A DNA stretch of 64,000 bases from Ascidia mentula (lineage: Eukaryota; Chordata; Ascidiacea; Phlebobranchia; Ascidiidae), in the NCBI GenBank assembly GCA_947561715.1, contig OX387201.1, positions 191,001 to 255,000 on the forward strand, given 5' to 3'. The position numbers and the translations under genes are program-made. Numbering within the stretch: position 1 is the first letter of the stretch; the number at the start of each line of letters is the position of its first letter. Below, in pieces: positions 22,501 through 33,447 of this stretch. A model generated the notes under the pieces. The model saw nothing but the letters and a program-made list of their open reading frames with translations. It did not search any database and was not told the origin of the DNA.

Positions 22501-24081
22501 ATTCACCAACAGTGAGTGCAAGGTATGTTGTTTCCGCTCTGAGCAGAGTGTGGATTTTAACCGAGGAATTTCTCCAACAAATCACGGTCTGGTGAAATGT
22601 GTTTTAACCCAAACTTTTCAACAGCTGTCCTCGTCCTATTTTTACTTTTCCCGCCATATTTTCTTTTCACATTAAGTGGATTTTCCTGGCGCGAAATACT
22701 TTTCCCCTCATTGGATTTTCTATTTGATTTTATGTTCATGTCTAGAAATAGGAGTTAAATCTGCACGATATTTACTGATGTTTCATCGATTAAAAAAACA
22801 TTTTTCCCTCAGAAGCAACATACCGTTGCCCAAAGCTTTGAATCGAACCCGCGCCAATTTCCGACGCGAAAGTCGTCGAGTGCAAGCATTGTTACGTAAC
22901 TGGGAGAAGAGAGAGAGTGACGTCACAAAGAAAGAAGTTCTATCACATGACGAGATAACGATCGGAAATCGACGCGCGACCATCTGTAAGTTTCCATTAT
23001 TATCAACAAAACTTCCAGTTTTAAGAAGTATTTAATGGCAGCGAATCAGGGAAAGTCCCCTTCTATCCGGGTTGAAAGGTTTGATGGAAGGGGATTCCCC
23101 CCAAACTTACTGAACCGGAACAAACGGTAAAAAACTTTACCAACCTGTCCGAAAAGTATATTTTTAAAATTAACATAAACATAATATCTTGCCTGACGTC
23201 ATGTTCCAGAATATCTCGAACACTTTTGGCAAACAAAGATGGCGGATTGAAACCATCTCTGGAAAGTCGATCTCTCACAAAGTGTGGCGTGGAAAGGTTC
23301 GTGGAAAGATATTAATTGTGAGATGGATAAGTTCTGATGCAAAACCGAATGTGTTAAAGTTAAGTGAATTAAGTGGCAACGAGAAAGCTTGTAAATGTTG
23401 TCAAGTCAACAGAAACATTGCCTAATTACCACTGTAGGATTCAGATCTTCCAGAGCCGTGATATTTTGCATGTGTTTTAATCCCAACACAGTTGATTCCA
23501 ATTTGAAGTTTATGAACAGCATCATAGCAAACAGATAAATAAACCAGAACAAAAACGATTCAAAAACAAATGCCTACACGGATCCACCTTATTCAAAGCA
23601 TTACAATAACGTAAGATAAACCAGATTACCAAGGATACACTTACAAACTTTACATGCTTGCACAACCCGAATACGAGACAAGTTTACACGCATGAATGCG
23701 CCAAGCAAGCCCACAGAAATCATACTCTGTCCTGTCCGTTACAACCACTAATTTAATTCTAGAAACGCCGTCAACTGCAAAGAAACAGAACTTAAAACGC
23801 CACAACCAAGCAAATCACCAACGCCCTCCAGCGACCAAACCACAAGCGGCGATGACGTCTTCGAAATGACGTCACAAGAATGCGACCAAACAGACGACAC
23901 GTCACGAAACACGCGAAAAATATTCTCCAAGAAAGAATGTTCTGATAGTGACGTCATAGATGCTGCACTCGCGTCAGATGCATTGCGTTCAGCGGCCAAT
24001 TGTTTTCTAGCATCAGAAGAAGACGACGTCATCGTTGCTAGTGACGACGAGTTTTGGAAAGAGACAATGGGAGACTACTGA
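19531..24081 (+). CDS. Unrecognised type I single-pass membrane protein with long acidic/basic cytoplasmic tail
   Basis: The signal peptide MEGGQSALFCFLFFIHSLHV is in exon 19531-19636. Exon 19948-20808 encodes most of the ectodomain, with few Cys and repeated DDV. It may contain an in-frame optional intron at about 20167-20247. Exon 21198-21306 encodes the membrane span VVLIVVCLILILTLLGLL and a YRKVKQRR stop-transfer. The cytoplasmic exons 21502-21789, 21986-22522 and 22813-22985, then a last exon 23763-24081, carry Lys/Arg-rich and Ser/Asp-rich stretches. Phases agree throughout except between 22985 and 23763, where a 58 bp exon at 23239-23296 fits the phase but has a weak acceptor. The total is about 815 residues. 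I recognise no domain. The last exon is acidic and ends TMGDY. A poly(A) signal AATAAA is at 24162-24167. Confidence 0.6.
20956..21027 (+). tRNA. Initiator tRNA-Met (CAT anticodon)
   Basis: A complete 72 nt cloverleaf: acceptor AGCAGAG (20956-20962) pairs with CTCTGCT (21020-21026). The D-arm contains the A box TGGCGCAGCGG. The anticodon loop CCCATAA has CAT at 20988-20990, closed by the three G:C pairs GGG/CCC typical of initiators. The T-arm is GATGGATCGAAACCATC; the A in place of T54 (ATCGAAAC) and the A1:U72-type end pair are hallmarks of the eukaryotic initiator. No intron and no encoded CCA. It lies on the same strand inside the intron (20809-21197) of the orphan type I membrane gene. 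A short T-run follows near 21070. Confidence 0.95.
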
Positions 24082-26177
24082 GTTGTTTATATGAGCGAAA
24101 GTGTATTTCCACGACACAGAAGACTCTCCGTGAAAATAAGAACCTTAATGACGGTGGGGGAAATAAAATGTTTGTTGATGAAGTTGATATCCACAACTAC
24201 TTGGCTAATACTTGTTGCTGTTTCCAATAATACAGAGCGACTTTCGTGTTGTGGTGCCTTTGTATTTAAAAAAATAGAAGTGTTTTCATGCATGTATTTT
24301 CGATAATGTTAAGGTTTGTGGCTTTTTCTAACTCAATCCGTCGTCATAATAGTTGTAAACACGTCATATAGCAACCAGTGGTGCCAGTGCAGTCGCATTT
24401 AACATGTGGATGAACACAGGTGTGCAGTTGGTGATTCTGGATTTTCGGTTGACTGCGGTTTGAAGTTTGCGTGCGAAACATTGAAGTAAAAGTTCATGTT
24501 TGGAGAAAAGGGGTCCAAATTTCCTTGAGGCAAATTTATCCTTTACACAATGGAGTTCAAATATTGCTTCAGGACAACTTTTTCCTAAGCCTGTTCCCAA
24601 TCGGACAAATAGATATTCTGCATTACTTCTGCTTTTCTTCATCAAAAACAAATATTTTTCCTTTCAAGATAATTATTCTCACTTAGGAGTAAATAAACCA
24701 GGCAGTGGTGAAAGACACAAAAACATCTTCTTTTTTGACAGAAACATCAACCTAAAAATATCAATACCAGCTAGAAATAAAGACCCAAACGTGACAAACC
24801 ATGGAGGGTCTAAATTAACATCAGGTTTCTGTGGAAAGAAACCTGAAACCCACGAAGGTCGGCAATTGACGTCACAGTAGGAATCAGATTGTTGGGACTC
24901 AGAACGTTTTTTCATGTTTGGGTCTATTGACTGCGAATTTTACGCTTTGTCAGTCGACCCTTACATGACGCTACATTGCAAGTATAGCGATTTGAATGAT
25001 CGAGAATAGCAAACATCTGCGTATCAAGAAGCTAGAACTACAATTTGCTTCGTTTTTTCACTTTTTTAGTCTTTTTTAGAAGTCGTTGATGCTCGTGTCT
25101 AAAGTTGGAAAAATAGCAGTAATAGTTACGTCATCGAAAACCTGTTAGTCAGTACAGTTACACAGAAAAAAGTTTGCGTCATTACGGAAATTGTTGCGAG
25201 GGGCGCTAAAAACCTCTATATGGGCCAAATGTGGCCTGAGGACCGCGGGTTGGCCAAACCTGATTTAACTGCTGCAATGTGACAAACCAAGCAAAACCGC
25301 ACACCTAAAACCCCATGAATTTGTCTGCTCTCAAATGGGGGTTGAAAACAAAGCGAATTCAACAAACCTCCTTTGCGTTTCTACGCTCCTCTTGCGTAAC
25401 AAACTGTTTGTTGCCCAAATGTGTTGCGAGGGCACTTCCAATGCTTGAATTGTTAACAGGATTATTTACCCGCATTGCGCAGTTTGATTTGATCAATAAG
25501 GAGTTTCATTCAGTTTAAATAAAAGGTTGAAATTAAAAATAAAGGTAACTAATAACTTCAATCAAACATTCAACGACAAAACTTAACCTTGCATTTTAAC
25601 AAGTCAGCGAGAGAAAAGTTTAAATTGTTTCTTCCCCGGTTTGAATCTCTGGCAGAAACGTCGCCACGATGTTCAAATGACCCGGGTCATTAATTCCACC
25701 AAAATGCCTGCAACAACAGTCGCACAATAAAGCAGATGACTTTACAACATTATACTACACAACTGCTTTTGCTATGTTATACAGATATGTTTCTTCCTCG
25801 GTTAGAGTCCCTCGCAGAAACGTTGTCACGATTTTCAAATAACTAGAGAAAAGTTTCATCCTCGATAACCATTCGAATTGCTGGAATTTTGTGCCATAAG
25901 TGCAAAATCAGTAGTCACAGAATCTTACTCGTAAACGATTTTAAAATTAATGGAATTTTGTTTGAGGCAAAGCCATGAAATGAAAGCAAACAGGGACATC
26001 TTTCCAACATTTTAAATAAACTATTCAAGACTTAAACATTTGTACAATTTATCACTTTTTGTTATTTCACAACACTTTTGAAAAAACTCTACTTTATCAA
26101 ATTCTCTCACAGCATCGTATTCAAATAATAGTCCATGAAAACTTCTGTTAACCCGCAGATTATAGAAATCGTAGATT
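24082..26177. other. Intergenic with decayed repeats
   Basis: After the orphan gene's poly(A) site near 24165, about 2 kb hold no gene I can support. A GGACCGCGGGTTGGCCAAACCTG stretch near 25240 resembles the inner end of hAT-family elements. A minus-strand ORF at 24364-24651 looks repeat-derived but I cannot name it. An imperfect 57 bp direct repeat is listed separately. The last few hundred bases are the promoter of the LDLa receptor gene. Confidence 0.4.
25608..25860. repeat. Imperfect direct repeat, two copies about 160 bp apart
   Basis: Copy one (about 25627-25683) and copy two (about 25787-25844) share TGTTTCTTCC, CGGTT, GCAGAAACGT and CACGATxTTCAAAT at the same spacing. The motif AGAGAAAAGTTT also occurs twice (about 25611 and 25850). 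Divergence is roughly 20 percent by eye. Function unknown; an old local duplication or a repeat family. Confidence 0.45.
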
Positions 26178-29100
26178 ATGTTGAAGTTATTGTTGATATT
26201 TGTGTTGATCGGATGGGCGGAAGGTGAATGTCCGGGTGAGGACACAAGTCTGGCTCCTCTTCCCATCACAAGTAAGTGTGAAATTAACAATAATACTTCC
26301 TGAAGATAAATAGAGAATGAACTAAAAACTTTGATCAAAATGACACCTTATGTCATTGTGTCCGATTTCAACCTTGTAACTCGTAACAGGAGAAGAAAAT
26401 CTACCGGTTTGTGAAGCTCCGTATCTTGATCCCAACTGCATTTGTCCCTCGTCCATGTTCGAATGTGCTTGCCACAAGATCGGTAAATGTGGATCGAATC
26501 AACCAGGATGTATTGTGTGGGGTTGGATGAATGACGGAGACAACAACTGTGGAGATTGGAGTGATGAGTTAAGTGACGTATGTCCTAAAGGTAGATTCCA
26601 GTGCGATTGTTTTAACACAACGTGTCCCGGAGAATCAGGGTGTACATCACCGATTTCTCAATGCAATGGATATAACGACTGCAGAGATTGGAGTGATGAG
26701 CTTAACTGCACATGTCCAGCGGATAAGTTTGAGTGTCCTTGTTACAAAACTAAAAACTGTACGTCAGGGTGGGGTTGCATCAGTAAATCTTGGCAATGCG
26801 ATGGGTTGAATGACTGCGGAGATTGGAGTGATGAGGTTAACTGCACATGTCCAGCGGATAAGTTTGAGTGTCCTTGTTACAAAACTAAAAACTGTACGTC
26901 GGGGTGGGGCTGCATCAGTAAATCTCGGCAATGCGATGGATTGAATGACTGTGAAGATGGGAGTGATGAGGTTAACTGCACATGTCCAGCGGATAAGTTT
27001 GAGTGTTCTTGTTACAAAACTAAAAACTGTACGTTAGGGTGGGGTGGTGGTTGCATCAGTAAATCTTGGCAATGCGATGGATGGAATCACTGTGGAGATG
27101 GGAGTGATGAGGTTACCTGCACATGTCCGGCGGATGAGTTTGAGTGTTCATGTTACAAAACTAAAAACTGTACGTCATGGTTGGGTGGCTGCATCAGTAA
27201 ATCTGAGCAATGCAATGAATATAACGACTGTGGAGATTGGAGTGATGAGGTTAACTGCACATGTCCAGCGGATAAGTTTGAGTGTTCATGTTACAAAACT
27301 AATAACTGTACGTCATGGTTGGGTGGCTGCATCAGTAAATCTGAGCAATGCAATGGATATAACGACTGTGGAGATTGGAGTGATGAGGTTAACTGCACAT
27401 GTCCAGCGGATAAGTTTGAGTGTCCTTGTTACAAAACTAAAAACTGTACGTCAGGGTGGGGCTGCATCAGTAAATCAATGCAATGCGATGGAGGGAACGA
27501 CTGCGGAGATTGGAGTGATGAGGTTAACTGCACATGTCCAGCGGATACGTTTGAGTGTTCATGTTACAAAACTAATAACTGTGCGTCATGGTTGGGTGGC
27601 TGCATCAGTAAATCTGAGCAATGCAATGGATATAACGACTGTGGAGATTGGAGTGATGAGGTTACCTGCACATGTCCAGCGGATAAGTTTGAGTGTTCAT
27701 GTTACAAAACTAATAACTGTACGTCATGGTTGGGTGGCTGCATCAGTAAATCTGAGCAATGCAATAGATATAACGACTGTGGAGATTGGAGTGATGAGGT
27801 TACCTGCACATGTCCAGCGGATAAGTTTGAGTGTTCATGTTACAAAACTAATAACTGTACGTCATGGTTGGGTGGCTGCATCAGTAAATCTGAGCAATGC
27901 AATAGATATAACGACTGCGGAGATGGTAGTGATGAGGTTAACTGCACATGTCCAGCGGATACATTTGAGTGCTCTTGTCACAAAGCTAACAACTGTACGT
28001 CAGGGTGGGGTTGCATCTTTAAATCTCAGCAATGCGATGGAAGGAATGACTGTGGAGATTGGAGTGATGAGGTTAACTGCACATGTCCAGCGGATACATT
28101 TGAGTGCTCTTGTCACAAAGCTAACAACTGTACGTCATGGTTGGGTGGCTGCATCAGTAAATCTGAACAATGCGATGGATGGAATGACTGCGGAGATTGG
28201 AGTGATGAGTTTAACTGCACATGTCCAGCGGATGAGTTTGAGTGTTCATGTTACAAAACTAAAAACTGTACGTCAGTGTGGGGTTGCATCAGTAAATTTC
28301 TGCAATGCGATGGATATAACGGCTGTGGAGATTGGAGTGATGAGGTTAACTGCACATGTCCAGAGGATAAGTTTGAATGTGGTTGTGTTGGATTGAAACC
28401 ATGCATTGGAAAGGATTTGAATTGCATTGATCGATCTTTGTTGTGTGACGGAAAACCTGACTGTATTGATGGAAGTGATGATACACATTATACTTGCAAC
28501 TGTTCTGGTACTTATGCCAGATGTCCATGTAATCCAAATAACACACAATGCTCACCAGACGGTAGATGTATACCTTTTAGCTGGATAAATGATACATATG
28601 TAGATTGCGTTGATGGAACTGACGAAGTTTGTATATTTTCTAACATCACATGCCCATCTTGTCACGTGGTTGCTGTAACTTGCCGAAGTGAAAAGGAAGC
28701 CAGAAATATCATACATACAACTGATCCATATACGTGCAAAGAAGTTGTTGGTAAAACGTGCGCTACCGATGTTAATAATTGTGAAGTTGATAAAGTGGTT
28801 TGTACAATTTCAACATGCAGCAAATCCTGCGAAAATTTATTTTTCTGTGAAAACCAACAACTTATTGCACGAGAATATTTTTGTGACGGGCAAGCTATTA
28901 ATGGCTGCAAGGACAAAAGTGACGAAGTTCAACATGGGTTTGGCTTTAAATGTTCTGGATCATCAAGAAAAGGTGTTTGTGTTTTACCTCAAACCAACGC
29001 CTACGATTCAGTGGCTCAATGTTCTGACAGTTCTGATATTTGTTTCCTCAATGGACAGTTTAGATGTTTCCAGTGTTTGGACAGAAAGCTGATAGTTTCA

Positions 29101-31047
29101 AGCAAGCAAGTTTGTGACGGTGTAGTGGATTGCTTTGATATGTCAGATGAATGTTTGTGTGAAAATCAAACATTGTGTCGCGATATACGAGGAGATTGTT
29201 CACTGAACCAAATGCATTGTAAGGACAGTTCTACATGTGTGGACCAGGATAAGGTGTTGTGTAACACAAGTGTGCAATGTGTCAACCAAACTAACACAAA
29301 ATACTGTTCAACTGAGACAGCATCAGTGCAAAGTGACTGTGTAGCAGATGACAACATTTTCACACAGGAAAACCAGGGCAACGAATCGTTGTGCGTGAGA
29401 GCTATGAAATTGTGGTTTAGAGGAGTTGGTAGGAACCATGCACATCAATATTATCCCATGTGGTGTGATGGATCTGTCCATGACTTTATCAATGTTGCTG
29501 GAGAACGTTTGTGTCTAAACAGGTTTAGTTGTTTTGGTAATGGAGAAATTAACATGGAATATCAAAGAGTCTGTGATGGAAGAATTGATTGCGACGACAA
29601 ATCAGACGAATTTATGGAACTTTGCAACAATACCCGCTACTACTGCAGAAGTAAAGGAAAGATTTCCATCGATAGGAATCATGTTTGTGACGGAATAATG
29701 GACTGTGATGACGTATCTGATGAAAGCATATGTCGTTGTGAAAATACCAGATTTTATTGCACAAATGAACAACCTTTGTCTGTTGAAATGAAACTTGTAC
29801 AGAACGGAATTAATGACTGCTCAGACGGAAGTGACGAATGTGTTAATTTGGCTGGAAACGCATTTGCAGACGTCAACGAAATGATCGCAAACCAAGTTTA
29901 TCGAGGTATCTTCTGGGTGACAGGCATCTTAGCACTGGGAGGGAATTCGTTTGTATTTGTTACAACCACACGTGACTTGATTAAAGTTAATAAAGATCAG
30001 AATTTGTTTATTAATACAAGCGTTTTTATTCTCAACCTCTGCGTGTCTGACCTTCTCATGGGAGTTTATCTACTGGCAATCATAATACAAGCGACTAGAT
30101 ATTCGGGATCTTATTGTTTGTTTGATAAAGAATGGAGATCAAGTAGCTTGTGTTCAGGACTTGGAGCAATTGCAGTTGTATCATCAGAAGCATCAGCCTT
30201 CACAATGACAGCTATGACCACATTTCGTTTGATATCGGCCTACAAACCTTTCCTCATGCGAAATGTCAGTGTTATTAAAACTGTGATTGCTGAATTATCT
30301 TGTTGGATGTTGGCTATTTTGTTGGCAACCGTTCCTTTGCTCAACGCAGCTTCTGAGTACTTTGTTGCTGATGTTTGGTTCCCAAATAACTTTTATGAAA
30401 CAGATTTGGTGTCAAGAGAAAACATGTCGTTACTTGCACAAAAAATTTCCGCATCACAGCCAGAGTCTTGGTACGATGTTAAACGTACAATTGAAAATGC
30501 CTTTCCACGTAACTCTATCAAGGGAGAGTTTGGATATTATGGTGAAACGAGCGTCTGTATGCCACGTTTGTTTGCAACAACCAATGAGTTTGCTTGGGAA
30601 TATTCAACATTCCTTATCACAATCAACTTCCTCATGTTCGTTTACATGGTGGTTGCTTATTTTCTTATTTACAAGCGAAGCAACCGCATGAAAGGATCCA
30701 GAAGCACTGATGTCAGCTCCAAGATGCAGAAGAGAATCACCAGGTTGATTTTGACCGACTTTTGTTGCTGGATTCCAATTTGTGTGATGGGATTTTTGAG
30801 TGTTGGAGGAGTGAAGATGTCAAGAGACGCTTATGTGTTGAGTGCTTGTCTGTTGCTTCCAATCAACAGCGCCCTCAACCCCTTGCTCTACTCAAAAGCA
30901 TTGGAAGAGCGTTTGTCAAAGATGAAGGAATGGCTACTGTCCATAAAGCCATCCTTGCCTACGCCAAGGAGTAGTTCGTCTGATTTAAGTGTTGGATACA
31001 ACCCCCATGCTGAGCAGGATGGTGATGGTGGGATTAAGATTGAGTGA
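26178..31047 (+). CDS. LDLa-repeat class A 7TM receptor (no leucine-rich repeats)
   Basis: Exon 26178-26271 encodes a signal peptide (MLKLLLIFVLIGWAEG). After a 118 bp intron, one 4.66 kb exon, 26390-31047, encodes the rest, 1,583 residues in all. The ectodomain (to about residue 1200) is built of about 21 LDLa-like modules ending in variants of CDGxxDCxDxSDE. The first 14-15 lie in a near-identical tandem array. The C-terminal domain is rhodopsin-like: TM1 from about residue 1203, LCVSDLLMGVYLLAI in TM2, and NPLLYSK in TM7. The TM2 wording is typical of the glycoprotein-hormone/relaxin (LGR) receptor branch and of the snail LDLa receptor GRL101, but no leucine-rich repeats are present. The DRY position reads FRL. 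A long second extracellular loop and a Ser-rich tail are present. The ligand is unknown; lipoprotein-like particles or relaxin-like peptides are only guesses. Poly(A) signal 31313-31318. Confidence 0.93.
26690..28370 (+). repeat. Coding tandem array of about 135 bp LDLa units
   Basis: About twelve consecutive units of 132-141 bp encode CTCPADKFECxCYKTxNC, then a Trp/Gly stretch, GCISKSxQCxG and NDCGDWSDEVN. Several neighbours (for example units around 27650-27950) differ by only a few bases, showing recent duplication or gene conversion. Each unit has eight Cys rather than the six of a standard LDLa domain and carries N-C-T glycosylation sequons. The period is a multiple of three, so all frames stay open; this explains the long false ORF at 27044-28396. 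Confidence 0.92.
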
Positions 31048-32159
31048 TGAGTTGAGTATTCAGAAGCTTTTTTCTTCATCATTCTTGGTTTAGTCGGAAT
31101 GAACATTCTGTACATAATTACATCGTAATTCGTTATTACGACCGTGTTTTAAGCATAAACAAACCTGACAATCGTTTGATGTACAGAATTTCTAAACCCC
31201 GTTTTCAGATGAAACGTTTCCATTTTTGTCTAAAATACATTTGTATCAATTTAGTAAACGTCAACGAATGCAGTAATTCACGTTTCTGTTGGTCAGTTTT
31301 GTTAAAATGTAAAATAAATTTCAACGAATTTGTAAATATTTTCTCTGTGATTTTTGTGACAGTGCTCTTTGTGACGTATGTGTAACTTGCATTGTTAACA
31401 GAGAAAAACAAACAATCAGTTTCCAGTGTATGCAAGAAACATACAGACCATGAGTTCCAGCCATTAGTCAACGTACAGAAAAAACTGCTGGCCATAATGT
31501 TAGGGTGTGCGCTTAACATCTGATATATATTCATACAGTGCAACTCAACAAATCTTCCAAATGACCGGGGATATATTGCGCCTGAATTTGAGCATTAACG
31601 ATTTTGTTGTTGAACACTTGACCAGGGCTTGGTACCCTTTAGCTAACAGCTGGTTAAAAACGAACTTTGCAATGCATCACCTGGACGCACTATTTTTTCT
31701 AGTTTTGCCGACGTCACATGAATGGCTGATTGAATATGTTCGAAAAACAACTTTTGGGGTCATATGGGTTACTGCGGGAGTTCCCCACAGTTTAAACAGT
31801 TGTACCTGAATTCGACAAATTATAAGATGGAAGATATTACAATTTAGATATGACCACAGGTTCAGCACTTGTTTAATGATGAAAACTCCAGTGCATGCTG
31901 GCGACCGCCACCTTGGTTCTAAATCTACAGTTTGGTGAATAAGAAACATGTAAACCCTGCATACATCATATGATACTGTTTGGATTAAAATACTTGACAC
32001 AACTGCACAACTTCTCACCATGAATATATTTATTGGAAAAAAATGGCACCCATTGAAACAACGCCATTTTTGTACCAAAATATTTGGTCTTTTGCCCCTC
32101 TGACAACATTGGGACCAATTATCAATAAAGTTTTTCACAAGCGTGTCCATCTCATCTGT
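31048..32159. other. Convergent 3' regions of LDLa receptor and MRPL13
   Basis: The receptor 3' UTR should end shortly after AATAAA at 31313-31318. The minus-strand MRPL13 transcript probably ends near a TTTATT (minus AATAAA) at about 32022. The short ORFs here show no coding features. Nothing else was recognised. Confidence 0.5.
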
Positions 32160-33447
32160 TCATGGTTTGAGAAACATCGGACTTCTACAGAATAGAAAAA
32201 GTTTAATGTTAAAAAATCCAAAGCAAGAAATGTGGATAAAAATTATTGTTTTGAAAATAATCTCAACAATTTCTTTTGTCCTTTTTCTTCGATTTCAACA
32301 TTTTACAAATCAGGTAGATGGAGATATTGTACGACTCATACCTTAAATACAGAGATGGAAAGGTGTTAATTTCCTCTTTGGTGTAATCACTTAAAGCTTT
32401 AGGGACCCTTCGCTGCCCTTGCAGGACGTGAGTCACATTCTGCATTATTTCATCAGGAACATTCTACAAATACAAATGAAATTGTTCGTCATGGTAACAG
32501 AAACAAACAAATATCCACCTCATCTTCAAATACATGGGCTCGTGCAAACAACGACCTTCTTACATGATTGTTGGGTAATTGTCGATAAATATTCCTTCGA
32601 ACAATCTGTGATAATTTTTTGAGATGTAAACACAGAGAAAATTTGTCAATTTACTGATAATTACCCATGTTGGATCACGCTTGTGAACTTCATAAGCTTG
32701 CATCTGTACACGACCTCTGCTCCGTCTGTAACAATATGTTAAGTATATTAATGAAAAGTTAATTGTTTTGTCACACTGAAATGTTCTGCTTTGTACAACA
32801 GAGAAACTTATCAAAATGTATCAAAACCCTGACCCAGTGTGAGCGGTAAAAACTTTTTCTTCCCATTTGTTTCCGGAGTAAGCGATCTTCTTTGCGTTGA
32901 CAACCACAACATGATCTCCAACATCACTGAGAGGATGGTATATTGGTTTGTGGAGGCCTTGCAGATACCGACTCACCAGACTTCCAATCCCACCGGCAGG
33001 TTGTCGGTCAGCATTGATAATATACCACACACGAGAAAATGTTGCCCATTGCTGTACAAACAGAAAATATTACTAGATGAATAAGGGTAGTATGTTTGCT
33101 GAATGAACATTGTGTCTTAAAACAGCTGGAGATTAAACCTTATAGTTGGGACTCGGTGACTACTGGACACTTTAATTGTACAATCAAAGATCAGCCAGTT
33201 AAAGTGACAGAAATACTAAACCAACTTATATTTGTGGGGACAAAATGGTTTTGTTGTAAAATTATTTGGGAAAGACTCCTTCTGGCTAGCAATAAGGTTT
33301 TTAAACCAAATTATTAAAATTAACCTGCAAGAAGTTAAATCTAAACGAAAACTGGAAGATTTTGACAGTGTACTTTGTTCAATATGCGTATGAAACATAA
33401 AAATGTACACAACACCATGTTACCTGGTTGTTTCGACCAAAAGACAT
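32160..33447 (-). CDS. MRPL13: Mitochondrial large-subunit ribosomal protein L13 (uL13m)
   Basis: A nuclear gene for a mitoribosome large-subunit protein. Exons: 33424-33447, 32834-33051, 32665-32725, about 32500-32600, about 32340-32462, and a short last exon ending at the TGA at 32160-32162. The start MSFGRNNQ joins QWATFSRVWYIINADRQPAG (human [20 protein letters not shown]). It continues LQGLHKPIYHPLSDVGDHVV and IAYSGNKWEEKVF, almost as in vertebrates. Later blocks are LPNNHVRRSLFARAHVFEDE and LSDYTKEEINTFPSLY (human LDEYTQEEIDAFPRLW). The protein is about 180 residues versus 178 in human. It is convergent with the LDLa receptor gene. Confidence 0.95.

Noticed and set aside
24364-24651. 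95-codon minus-strand ORF with hints of repeat-derived protein
   Set aside because: I could not tie it to any transposon family and it has no flanking repeats or splice sites.
26690-28370. Regular about 135 bp repeats suggestive of a CRISPR or satellite array
   Set aside because: The repeats are translated in frame as LDLa modules and the host is eukaryotic.
27044-28396. A 450-codon open frame offset from the LDLa receptor frame
   Set aside because: It arises because the tandem unit length is a multiple of three, so an off-frame stays open along the array. It has no domain and ends where the repeats diverge.
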